Positions 33,150-43,117 of a stretch of 64,000 nt of DNA are shown piece by piece. Within the stretch, counting starts at the first letter, position 1; the number at the start of each line of letters is the position of its first letter. The DNA is from Apricaphanius iberus (taxonomy: Eukaryota > Chordata > Actinopteri > Cyprinodontiformes > Aphaniidae): NCBI GenBank assembly GCA_028564705.1, contig JAPXFQ010002425.1, forward strand, positions 1-64,000, written 5' to 3'. A program made the translations under genes and the position numbers. Below the pieces are notes generated by a model that was not told where the DNA came from, did not search any database, and was given only the letters and a program-made list of their open reading frames with translations.

Positions 33150-34692
33150 AAATAGATTGACCATCCCTCTGTATTTCTCCTTCAGGCTCCAAGTGAGGGA
33201 TTAACAGATATTGACCTTGCATATTATTACCAACAGCTTTGTCAATGCATTTTATGAATAATGAACGTATACATGGAATACAACAACATCCACATAACAC
33301 CATAGTCGACACAAATACTGCTAATGAAACCATTATTGACATTGCCAGAGTTTTCCATTTTCCAAACAAATTATTTAACAAATTGTCCCACATTGAGGTA
33401 TCTACACCTGATTGTTCTTTTAGCCTATTTGACAGTATTCTCAGTCCTTCTACTGCCCTAGTTAATTTTCCATCTGCATTAGTATTATTAGGGATAAACA
33501 TACAGCATTGATCACCAAATATTGAACAGACACCACCTTTTTCAGCTAAGAGCATGTCAACTGCTATTCTATTTTGAAAAACCATTAAGGAGGTGGCTTT
33601 AAGTTGCTCATGTACAGCCTCAAAAAATCTAATAGAAGTTTGGATTGAATTGCAATATGTAATGTTGACTGAACCCACTACTTTATTTCCAGGCTTATCA
33701 TTTTTGAAACAAGTAAAATTATTTGGAGCAACATTACTATCAAAGAAAGGTGGGGTAGCTCTGTTATCAGCTATAGGGAATAATTTCTCCCAGTTACTAC
33801 AATCTTTAACTGGATTTACACTAGACAGCAGGGAAACCAGACAAGTTGTGTTGAGCTCAACAGGTGCAGGGACCACCTTGAGAATAGGTCTGGCTCCCAT
33901 GCACACAACACAATCCCGCCTCGCTTCTTGTCCTGCTTGTTCTACCATAAGCAACCAATTATTAGTGGAGCCACCCACACCTGTCATCATTTCAAAGTAA
34001 TCGTCCACAGATGGTTCTTCTTTAATCATACTACCTCTTGCTGCTGAGGCCTGATTTTGACTTACCGAGGTGGAGGCTTTACAAGAATCCTGACAGATCA
34101 TAATAGGAAATTGAACATCTTTTCCCCCTTTATAAACCCAAATTATAAAGAGAGTACAACCTTGCCCATTCTCGAGATATTTTAAGGGAAGGAGATCACT
34201 TTTAGTTAAATTAACAGTAAGAAGTAATTTATCTGCAACCTTATCCAATTTAACCAAAGGACGCATATGTTTTGCATAAGCTGTAGTAGTGTACCTTCTC
34301 CAGTCATATCCACGGGGATCAGCAATTAAAGTGGACCAACTAGTATCTTTTTGATCATTTGTTATGTACCACAAGGGGTAGATTTTATATTTACTTGCTT
34401 GTTCTCCCTTATAAACTAATGTATTTAAGGGAATAGTAATCACTGCAGATCGTCCTCTTGGTATGCAAAATTGAGAAAATCCACGATGTGCGGCGGAAGA
34501 GCCACACAGTGAATAGGGAGTTGATTTAGCCATTAAGTTTCTTCTCGGTCTAATTGAGTGAACTTCAACATGTGTTTGATTTGCAGAACTATTATAGGGC
34601 CATTCACCACAACAGTAAAAGGTAATATTGACCAATAACATTATGCAAATACCTGTGGTGCACAGCACCTTCTTATTTTCCCAAAGATGCAT
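33148..34692 (-). CDS. env: ERV-C envelope glycoprotein (Env), full length
   Basis: 514 codons, ATG to stop, uninterrupted. A hydrophobic signal segment lies at residues about 9-28, followed by several N-glycosylation sites (NSS, NQT, NIT, NTT, NFT). The surface part has a CVVC motif at 261-264, the CXXC type that forms a labile disulphide. The transmembrane part has an immunosuppressive-domain-like stretch (about 372-391) and CX6CC (C389, C396-C397). A hydrophobic span at about 448-472 is followed by a cysteine-rich segment and a ~40-residue tail. I see no basic furin site or hydrophobic fusion peptide between CVVC and the immunosuppressive region; the only basic cluster is RPRR at 48-51. 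Expression would need the spliced env mRNA. Confidence 0.93.
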   Translation of the reverse strand: MHLWENKKVLCTTGICIMLLVNITFYCCGEWPYNSSANQTHVEVHSIRPRRNLMAKSTPYSLCGSSAAHRGFSQFCIPRGRSAVITIPLNTLVYKGEQASKYKIYPLWYITNDQKDTSWSTLIADPRGYDWRRYTTTAYAKHMRPLVKLDKVADKLLLTVNLTKSDLLPLKYLENGQGCTLFIIWVYKGGKDVQFPIMICQDSCKASTSVSQNQASAARGSMIKEEPSVDDYFEMMTGVGGSTNNWLLMVEQAGQEARRDCVVCMGARPILKVVPAPVELNTTCLVSLLSSVNPVKDCSNWEKLFPIADNRATPPFFDSNVAPNNFTCFKNDKPGNKVVGSVNITYCNSIQTSIRFFEAVHEQLKATSLMVFQNRIAVDMLLAEKGGVCSIFGDQCCMFIPNNTNADGKLTRAVEGLRILSNRLKEQSGVDTSMWDNLLNNLFGKWKTLAMSIMVSLAVFVSTMVLCGCCCIPCIRSLFIKCIDKAVGNNMQGQYLLIPHLEPEGEIQRDGQSI

Positions 34693-35620
34693 ACTTTCTG
34701 TTAGTGGTGTGATCCTATGTTTATTTTAACCAAGGAAGGGTGTCTGTTTTTCTTTATCTTTACCTTTAAGCAATTATTTTTATTTTATTAATTTATTTTT
34801 TATCGTTTTAACCCAATTCAATATTCTTTTAGTACAAGGCAAAACTCTAGCAATTGTCACAACCTAAAAAACATTGACAGAAAACCATATCATCAAAAAA
34901 GATAATTGAAACAAAGATTTAGTAATCAAGTCAACCTAATTATGATTTAAACACCCCTTAAAATGTTTTAGCGTATTAATAAAAACTTTTATAAAACCGT
35001 AAAAACTGAATATTATGACAAAATCCTACAAATTTACTACTTAAAAAGTCTTTGACACCCTCTTAGGCAGTGTCTAACAATCTGCACCTGTAGAATAAAA
35101 ATTGGTTAAACAACCTGTAAAAAAACAGAAAAATGATTAATAAATGTTCAGTCTTTATTATTATATTTTTTAGTCTTTATTCTTGTTTATTCCTCCGTCA
35201 CCAAGCGGCTGCAAGTGGTGAGACGATTCAATAGTGTGGGCTCTTTATTTCTTCCAATTTTTTTTTCAGATCGCCCTCAATGAAATGCCAGCTACTTCAT
35301 TAACTGAACATTTCCCCCAATAACACAAATACACAGACAGGCCCCGCCTCCTGGCTTCCTTCACCGATTGTGAAGTGGTCAAAACCTGCTGTGTAATGTG
35401 TTAGATGTTTTGCGATCTTTTCTCTTCTGTATACTCCCTCTTCGAGAAAAGCAAGCCCAAATTGCTTATCTCGCCCAATTTTGGCACATAAAGATCACAC
35501 TGAATGATCACAGCAACCGGAACCAATCTTCTGGGTGGGCCAAGCCCTGCCTCCTGGCTTCGGCAGTCGATACTGCCTAGTCAGAACCGACACCACCCAC
35601 TGCGGAGAGATTCCTCCAGG
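34693..35620 (-). promoter_or_regulatory. pol-env intergenic region with env splice acceptor
   Basis: About 930 non-coding bases between integrase and env. On the minus strand a T-rich tract ending TTTTTTACAG (AG at 35115-35116) precedes GTTGTTTAACC, a likely env acceptor. The block from about 34900 to 35600 is shared with the LARD-like element (7800-8330), which indicates selection or common descent for splicing or RNA functions. Confidence 0.65.
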
Positions 35621-36514
35621 TCAGCAGAGAGCTGCTGCAGGTGAGGGACAGGAGGGGGGGTCAGGGGCCGGAGCACACTGGGACCAGTGAAACCAAGTAG
35701 AACCTTTCCCACGCAGCTGGACAGCGTGAGTCGTACGAGCAGTAACCTGGAACGGGCCAGACCAGCGGGGCTCCTGCCACTTTCTCTTATACACCTTCAG
35801 CCAAACTCGTCCAGCCTCGGAAGCAGACGCCGCAGGTCCCTGCACGTCACGGGGAGCCGGAAGGAAGGAGAAGACCAGGCCCTTCAGCTGCTGATGATCA
35901 CCTCGAGGATCTGGATCAGGATGGGGCGAAACCTGTGGTTCTCTGCCAGCCCAAGGACCAGGGAAGATCCTGCCTGTAAACATCTCATAAGGAGTAAGAC
36001 CTTTCGTCCTACAGACAGATGATCTGATGGCCATCAGAGCAATAAGGAGAGCATCCAACCAATTAAGCCCCGTCTGAGCTGAAATCTTTGCCAGCTTCAA
36101 CTTTAAAGTAGAATTAGAACGCTCGACAACACCTTGCGATTGCGGATGATAAACAGTGCCGAACTTGTGGGTTATTCCCATCTGTTCCTCAACCTGCCGG
36201 AGATGTTTTTTTTTTAAATGTGTGCCATTGTCAGACCTGACCTTAGTCGGAAAGCCATGGCACGGAATCCAGTGGTTAATCAAAGATTTCACCACCGTTT
36301 GAGAAGTCTCCCGTCTAGCAGGAAAAGCAGAAAAGCACGAGGTCAATGAATCAATAATCACTAACAGGTATCGGAAACCCCTAACAGGTGTCCCCATATC
36401 TGTATAATCGATCACGATCTCCTCGCCAGGCCTGCACAAGTCCTGGAAGGCTCCCATTTCTGGCTTGATAGTAGGCTTAGGATTAAATTGACCACACACC
36501 ACACATTCACTCAA
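35621..36514 (-). pseudogene. pol: ERV-C integrase
   Basis: 297 codons, open, but beginning at a frameshift, not a start codon. CVVC (4-7) is the second half of the HHCC zinc finger whose histidines lie in the previous frame. The catalytic core has D36 (VIDYTD), D95 (RSDNGTH) and E131 (VVERSNST), with 35 residues between the last two. The C-terminal part (WLKVYKRKWQEPRWSGPFQV) matches the GPY/F module of gamma-like integrases. It inserts viral DNA into the host genome with a 4-bp duplication, here GTAC. The frame change is at a T7 run (36511-36517). Confidence 0.92.
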
Positions 36515-37319
36515 AAAAACGCTTAATCATATGTGGCAGGAAAGGATGCCACCAAAAACAAAGATTACGTTTCATCTGAGTGTATGACACATGTGCCACA
36601 CCATGAGCCTCCTGAAAAAGGGTGGGTTTTAACGCGGCAGGTAAAACCAAACGGCCATCAGGCCCACGCCAAAAACCATCAGCAAAAACAGCACCTCTAT
36701 CCTTCCACATAGTCATCTCCTGTGGCGCAGCAGCCTGCTGCGCCAACTGCAATTCCTCAGTAAAACTGTCTGACAGTTCCTGTGCTGACGTGACAATCAG
36801 CTGTGTGTGGACACGTGACAGGTAACCCGCTGCCTCTTTTGCAGCCAAATCTGCCGCAGCATTTCCACGCGCATCAACAGTGTCAGCCTTGCTGTGACCC
36901 TTACATTTAAGAACAGCAAGGTTAGCTGGTAACATGACAACATCCAAAAGTTCCATAATGTCTGCATGATGCTGTATATGCTTACCCGTAGTGGTAACAA
37001 AACCTGCTCTTTTCCACTGTGGTAATTCATAATGAATGACAGAAAACCCATAATTCGAATCAGTGTAAATCGTCACATCTTTATCTCTGCCCCACTTGCA
37101 TGCTTCAATAAGAGCCCTTATTTCAGCAAGCTGTGCGCTCGGCTTGCCATCAAGCTTCCCTGAAACAACAGTCTGAAAGGAATCCCCATTTTGCTCTACT
37201 ATTGCAAAACCTGATCTCAACTGCCCCTGCGAATCCCTAAAACAGCAACCATCTGTATAAAGCACAACACCTGAAGGCAAAGGGTCAGATCGCAAATCAG
37301 GACGTATTTTTTTGAGCAA
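36507..37319 (-). pseudogene. pol: ERV-C RNase H and integrase N-terminus
   Basis: 270 codons. RNase H active site complete: D23 (LYTDGCC), E66 (QLAEIRALIEAC), D87 (IYTDSNY) and D157 (GNAAADLAAKEA). The integrase N-terminal finger starts with H239 and H243 (HGVAH) and continues as CVVC in the next frame. It overlaps the RT frame by 23 bases at an A7 run (37310s) and the integrase frame by 8 bases at a T7 run. Apart from these shifts no stop is seen. Confidence 0.92.
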
Positions 37320-39684
37320 CCGAATTCAGTCTGACACAGTCATGCTGCTCCCCAGAGATGGTCATTTGGTCAGCCATGTTTATTCCTTCATGCGTAAAAA
37401 CAATGTTCGGTGCTTCCAAAACTCTGCTAATTCGCTGTTGACGCAAAGTTGAAAGAGTAAACATCTCAGAATTAACCAATGCCATGCCCCCATGAGATGT
37501 CAAAATATGAAGTGGATAACCCCTGACAATGTGTGATGTTTTTTCCACTAGATGAGCAATACCGGCTGCGTGTCTCGTGCAAGGCGGCTGTCTCATTTCA
37601 ATAGCTTGCAGCTTTATGCTAAGATACATAAGAATCTGTCTCTGACCTCCTTTTTTCTGAAACAAAATGCCATTAACAATCCCATCTGTCTCTGTGTTGA
37701 GAAAAAATGGACATGTATAGTCAGGAGTGGCCAAATCAGCTGCTTGTGCTAGAGCCTGTTTCAACCTAATAAAAGCCTCCTCAGCTGGTATATCCCATAC
37801 TAATTTAGCATGTAGATTCTTCATACCATGAGCATTTACAAGCGCTCTGAGTGGTGTGGTTAGGTTCGTGTAATGAGGCACATAATGTCTGGAAAAATTT
37901 GTCAGTCCCAGAAATGACAGCATTGATTTAACAGTGAGCGGTTTAGAATGAGCCAAAATAGCATTATTGTGGGTATCGGTCAGTCCAGCGCCTTGAGCTG
38001 TCACCTTCCGCCCCAGGAACTGGACCTCCTGTCTGACCAACTGAAGCTTATCACGGGAGACTTTATAACCCTCTCTCCCCAGATGTTGTAACACAGCTAG
38101 AGTAGCTGCTATGCATGTTTCAACAGTAGGGGCCGCCAAAATGAAATCGTCCACATACTGGGTCAGAACACAGCCTGGAGGGAGCTGTACAGTGCTTAAT
38201 GACTGCTTCAATACCTGATTAAACAAACCTGGACTCAAAGCGAAACCCTGCGGAAGCCTACTATAACGTAGCTTCCTGCCTCTGAATGTAAATGAAAAAA
38301 CATCCCTGACAGAAGGATGTAGGGGTAAACAGAAAAACGCATTAGCCAAATCTATGCAGGTAAACCATTTCAAATCAGGTGTAAGAGATGCCAAAGCTGT
38401 ATACGGATTGGGCGTAGCAATGGGAGGGGTTTTGAGGGCCTCATTGACAGCACGCAAATCATGTGCCATTCTGTATTTACCAGTACCTTGTTTTTCTACA
38501 GGAAGAATAGGGGTGTTATATGGAGAATCCGATGGTTCTAAAACTCCTACTTCAAGTAACCCTGCAATAGTGTCTGCAATACCTTCCTCAGCCTGAGGTT
38601 TATGTGGATACTGCGGACGCCAAATTGGATCAGAATGTTTCATCTCAAATGTGATGGGTGTTGAATGCACTAGACCAACATCAGTGGGACCATCTGACCA
38701 CAAAGAGTCAGGCACGACCTTCAACGCCTCCACTGCATCAGGATGATCTGTTTTTTCTCTGCCATGATTTCTAGAAAGCTGCAAATGTTCCAAAAAAGTA
38801 GTGTCTGAGAGCTGCGTGTCTATTTTGTACATCTGAGAAGAAGGAGAAAAACAGACCGAAGGTACCTGGGTAGGAACCCAATCCTTTAATGTAACTCCCC
38901 TTTTAACCATTCCCCCCAAATCTTTAGCTTGATGTTTTGGATGCAACAATAGCGATATGTGAGGAAGCGCCTCAGCTTCCATCATATACCATTTATGCTG
39001 CTCTGAAGTCAGATCAGCAAACAGTGCAACACCCTCCTTCCCCACAAAGCATGGACCCGAAGCCACAGACCAAGTTTGTCCTTCAAGTTCTGTTTCAAAT
39101 TTTTTCTGATACAAAGTAGGATCGCCCCTCTCATATAGGAAGGTGACATGTAATGGGTCAGGCGGTGGAACAAAAGGCTGGAGTTCAAGCAGCCACGGCT
39201 TCCAGCATCTCAGAAATTCAGCCGCAGAAGATTCACGTGCAGACATCGTAGTCAATCTGGCCCAGAAAATATCAGCCACTTGTGAAGTGTCATCCTTCAG
39301 CAAAAATTGACCACTCATGGTGTCACAGCAATGTGTATGTCCATTCGGAAAAGTCACCATAAGTCCATCAGGGGTACACAGGATAGTAGCACCCAGTTTG
39401 ATAAGCAGATCTCTGCCTAACAAGTTGACAGGAGTGGTTTGAGCAATGACAAAAGGATGTGATAGTCTTTGACCTCCCACCGCAACAGGCAATGTTTGAG
39501 TGACAGGGAGAATCATCGGAGCCCCAGAGATGCCCATCACAGACACTGTGTTCCCAGAAAAATTGACGTCTGGTAAAACTCTGTCCAGCGTGCTGAAAGT
39601 AGCACCAGTGTCCACCAAGAATGGCAATGAATGTCCATATATGTCCATTGTGAGCATTGGATCCCCCTTAGTCCTGCTCACCAA
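37297..39684 (-). pseudogene. pol: ERV-C protease-RT with unusual linker
   Basis: 795 codons in the -1 frame relative to gag, overlapping its end. Protease: VDTGAT (D25) and NLLGRDLL (87-94). RT: QYPHKP (358-363), CIDLANAFF (443-451), RLPQGFALSPGLFN (476-489), QYVDDFILAAP (509-519), FLGLTNFSRHY. Between them lie about 220 residues, far more than the short spacer of element A. This linker has H179-V-T-F and, 63 residues on, H242-I-S-L, the paired H-x-T/S motifs of 2H phosphoesterases. The frame ends at an A7 run before RNase H. A premature end here would block RNase H and integrase synthesis unless bypassed. No classical slippery heptamer was seen at the gag-pro junction. Confidence 0.92.
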
Positions 39685-40748
39685 GGTACTCTGTGGGCAT
39701 TGTCAAAACTGAGGCCCCCCTGTCCTCCTTGATAGGAGGGAGGAACCATATGCTGAGTCGCAGCAAAATGTGAAGGTGGCTGACCGGGAGGAATAGCGCC
39801 CCCTCGTGTATGTGGACAGTCCTTCACCCAGTGCTCATTTGAGCCACACCTCCGACAACCGTCAGCACCTGGCTGCCCTCTTCCCAGGCCTCTATTATCA
39901 CCAAACCTGGCCCTACCACGTGACCGTCCCCGAGAGTGCCATGTCCGATAAGGAGCAGCAAATGGCTGATTCGGTGCGGCTGCAGCATACATTACAGGAA
40001 AGGAAGGCAACACTGTAGCTGATCCAACAGTCGGCGCTGCTTTAGCCACCATCTGCTTCACTTTTATTGACTGATATAAGTCACTCAATTTATTCTGTGC
40101 CTCTTTTAATTGGAGCTTCAGCAAAGCAGTCTCCAGTTTCATATTCTCCTCAGCAGAATCTTGAGCTTCTTGTAAATAATGTGTTATGTGTCTCTCCGAT
40201 GGTTTGTAAATTCCTGAACCATCTGAAGCTCCCACTACAGGAAGCATTAAATCAGGGCCCCCATGAGTTCTGGTATTCTGATAAACCCCCTCGCCCTGGT
40301 CAACTCTCAACGTCTGTACGTCGTTAACCTGTCCAACTGTTGCACATTCATCACGTTTAATGGGGCTGGTACTCCCCCTAAGGTCAGCAGCCTGCCCTCG
40401 CACCAAAGATGTTAATCTGTCCTGATCCTTAAGGACCTCATCCATCTGTTGTTGAACTTTATTTAACCTGTATTCGTGCTGCTCTATTTTCTCCATTAAT
40501 CTACTATTGTATGCCAAGAACAATTTATCAGTCTCCTGTTCTGTTTTTTTTTTAACTAAGTTTAACAACTGTCTCTTCTCCTCTCCACGAGCCCACCTGG
40601 GCGTCATCTTGGCCTGGAACTGCTTCTTACATTTTGTACTGGTCCCACTAACCAAAACAGAATATAGCCTTGTAATGCCTACTAACAATTGGGCACCTAA
40701 CGTGCGCCACTCCTGTGGAGCAGGAAGCAATTTATATTCGGCTGCCAT
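39678..40748 (-). CDS. gag: ERV-C Gag, coiled-coil type with CCHC knuckle
   Basis: 356 codons from the ATG at 40748 (the frame is open slightly further upstream). Basic, heptad-rich N-terminal half (EQETDKLFLAYNSRLMEKIE and following) predicts coiled coil; a second amphipathic stretch (EENMKLETALLKLQLKEAQN) follows. An RGRSRGRARF-type GR-rich patch precedes a single zinc knuckle, CRRCGSNEHWVKDC (CX2CX4HX4C), near the C-terminus. I see no capsid major homology region, and the protein is shorter than usual for orthoretroviral Gag. ATG context and openness suggest it could be translated. Confidence 0.85.
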   Translation of the reverse strand: MAAEYKLLPAPQEWRTLGAQLLVGITRLYSVLVSGTSTKCKKQFQAKMTPRWARGEEKRQLLNLVKKKTEQETDKLFLAYNSRLMEKIEQHEYRLNKVQQQMDEVLKDQDRLTSLVRGQAADLRGSTSPIKRDECATVGQVNDVQTLRVDQGEGVYQNTRTHGGPDLMLPVVGASDGSGIYKPSERHITHYLQEAQDSAEENMKLETALLKLQLKEAQNKLSDLYQSIKVKQMVAKAAPTVGSATVLPSFPVMYAAAAPNQPFAAPYRTWHSRGRSRGRARFGDNRGLGRGQPGADGCRRCGSNEHWVKDCPHTRGGAIPPGQPPSHFAATQHMVPPSYQGGQGGLSFDNAHRVPW

Positions 40749-42481
40749 TGAAAGTTTAAAACAAAATCCAAAATGGATTAAAATTGAAGTAGGCAATTTG
40801 TAATAACTATGTAAATTATTTATTTTAATTGAAAAACTATCAATTAGTAGGCCAAATTTATCCCAATATTAATGCAGTTAATAGTAAAGACAGGCAGTAT
40901 TTTATTTAACCTATTTATTTTTATTTTTTATAGGGAAGTGGTTTATGTATTATTTTAGTCATATAACATTAACCTTAATAATGATTTATGCAAAGCCGAA
41001 ACGAAGGAAATCTAAAAAGGTTTATAACGAACTTTTTATTTTCTCATTAATTTATTTATATACTGAGATATCAGCTGTTTTGTCTTAAAACACAAAGAAT
41101 TTTAATGAAGTCCGGCCGGCGGCAAAACCCGCGACGGACACTTCCACGAATCACACAAAGAAATAGAATTCTCCCAATATAAAAGCAGTCTCATTTATCA
41201 TTAAAACAAACCGAAAAAATATCTGTAAAACTCGCTTTGTAACACAATCGTAGATCGTTTTTACAAAAAAGAAGTCGACCGAATTAGCGGACCAAGTCAA
41301 ACACAATAGAACTTCCGGGTCACCATGCGGAACGGAAAAAAAAAACAACCGGGACAAAGACGGCTAATTCTTCACTACAATGTTAAACCGAACAAACTGT
41401 ACTCATAAGTAAACCAACCAAAGACAAAAACAAAATGCCTCCAGCAGAACCACACTTCGTCTCCAAAAGACTCGAATAGCTGTTTAACCATGTCAAACAA
41501 ATACCGGTCGGAAGCTAGGCTACCAGAGTGTAGCTGTAAGCATGAGCACCCCAGCTCAATCTGAACAAAACGGTGCCGCTTCGTTACAATAAAGTTATTT
41601 TATATATATATTCTAAAGAGTTTACTACCAGTTATCCATAACAATAGTCCTATATATGTGTTAAACAATGCTTTAGACGTGTTCACGTAAGTGTACAAGG
41701 TTGAACGCCTTTATTCCAGGCGAGACTCACACACACTGTATGTTAGCTGTAAGGTAAATATGGTGGTACTGTAACTAACCGAAAATGATAGTTCCCATTA
41801 TTCCTCTACAATGCCAAGCTTCTACGCAATCTGCACAAACAGAAAACGAGGGCATCGACTAGGCGTTTAAAATTCGCAGAGGAATTATGGTTTTAGATTC
41901 AGTCAGTTAGTTCCCCTAAATGAGGAGTTTATATGAGGCCGGTGTGCAAAAAGCTACCTAGTAGCTTTCTTCCCTAGCCTCCACTCCGTCCAAGCACACC
42001 CACAATCACACCAAAACAAATACAGTAATTTTACAATATTTATCAAACACTAACCTCAAACCGGACCGACCAAAAACTGGACCATAATACAGACTTCCAC
42101 GTTTGCGATGCTCAGTCGCACATTTTGGAAGAAACGCAGCCTCTCCAAAGTAATCCGTTAGCAGTCAGAGGGCTCCCGGGCCCTGCCTGCCGCTAAATTC
42201 GTTTGCCAGCTAAGGAGCTCCCAAACCAGCGTCCTGGCTGGGCCGGACGGCCAACCTCGAGCCCGATCCGCACCGTGGTCGGCCCTTAACCAAAAAAAAA
42301 CAACACATCAACATTAAACGGAGAACGGTTAGATCAATCAATACCTATTAATTTGGTGTTAGCGCTGTTCCAGATTGATACAAAACCACCCGGGTGCTGA
42401 TTTAGCAAGGATCAATCCAGTCGCTCTCCGATTCTACTCAATCTCTCCCAGCTCCGAAACAACTTAAGACCGAATTACGGA
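40749..42481 (-). promoter_or_regulatory. ERV-C leader, long and non-coding
   Basis: About 1.7 kb between primer site and gag. The promoter-proximal GC-rich part (42080-42300) is shared with the LARD element. The rest is AT-rich, has no ORF of note and presumably holds the splice donor and packaging signals (inference). Confidence 0.6.
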
Positions 42482-42498
42482 GCACGCATCCTCCACCA
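42482..42498 (-). promoter_or_regulatory. ERV-C primer-binding site, tRNA-Ala-like
   Basis: Two bases inside the 5' LTR edge the minus strand reads TGGTGGAGGATGCGTGC. From memory this fits the 3' end of tRNA-Ala with about two mismatches; the identification is tentative. Confidence 0.5.
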
Positions 42499-42500
42499 TG

Positions 42501-43113
42501 TGTTGGCTCCTAGTTCCCATGCGATCGGCACTCGCTTCCGGAGAGTGTAGGGGCGCCAACATTTACCCCGGCGGGAGTTTTTCAAAATAAAATCAGAGCT
42601 GAGAGACAGAGAGTGAAATAATGCACAGACACAGAATTTCTGTTTCACACTCATACACATCTGCAGATGGAGAATAGTCAGAACTGAGTTGAACTGAACT
42701 GAACTGTCGTATACAGGGGTGTACCATTTTTATTAAAGAAGAACAAAGAACGTAGTCACATGTCTATTCTCCTCCCCCTAGATTTTATTGCACCAAACGG
42801 TTATCTGCAAGGTTTCCTGGATTTATCGCTGTAAACCGATACCCGGTCTGTTTATGACTGTCCTACTCCCTAACTCTCTTTCTTATCTTCCGCGCATCCA
42901 ACTTTTACAACATGCAATAACTTTAGCCTAGAGTTTGACGACTTAAAAGCTTATCTTACCCCCTTAAACAATAGCTTGACAAAACATTTCTTTACTATCA
43001 TGCAAGCTAATTAAAACAGACTTTTACTTTCTGAATACTAACTAAAGATTATATAAACATATTCAATACGAGACTGTTATATAAAGTAGCCCTAAAAAAT
43101 ATGAATCACGACA
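42501..43113 (-). repeat. ERV-C 5' LTR
   Basis: 613 bp, same tips as 32526-33124. Tail and start regions are almost identical to the 3' LTR; differences and single-base indels cluster in the middle (around 42790-42960). Bounded by GTAC at 43114-43117. Confidence 0.92.
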
Positions 43114-43117
43114 GTAC

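Larger units (their letters stand above)
32526..43113 (-). mobile_element. ERV-C: complete provirus, gamma-like
   Basis: 10.6 kb on the minus strand: LTR (42501-43113), primer site, ~1.75-kb leader, gag, pro-RT, RNase H, integrase, env, polypurine tract, LTR (32526-33124). The duplication GTAC flanks it (32522-32525 and 43114-43117). By eye the LTRs differ at perhaps a few per cent, many as single-base indels in the middle of U3. The integrase spacing (DD35E), the HHCC finger, the 4-bp duplication and the CX6CC Env point to a gamma/epsilon-like fish ERV. It sits between gag and pro of element A. Confidence 0.95.

Noticed and set aside
33593..34000. 135-codon plus-strand frame
   Set aside because: It is antisense to the env gene.
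39650..39720. Classical -1 frameshift signal between gag and pro
   Set aside because: The pro frame is -1 relative to gag, but the overlap after the last upstream stop in that frame has no X-XXY-YYZ heptamer.
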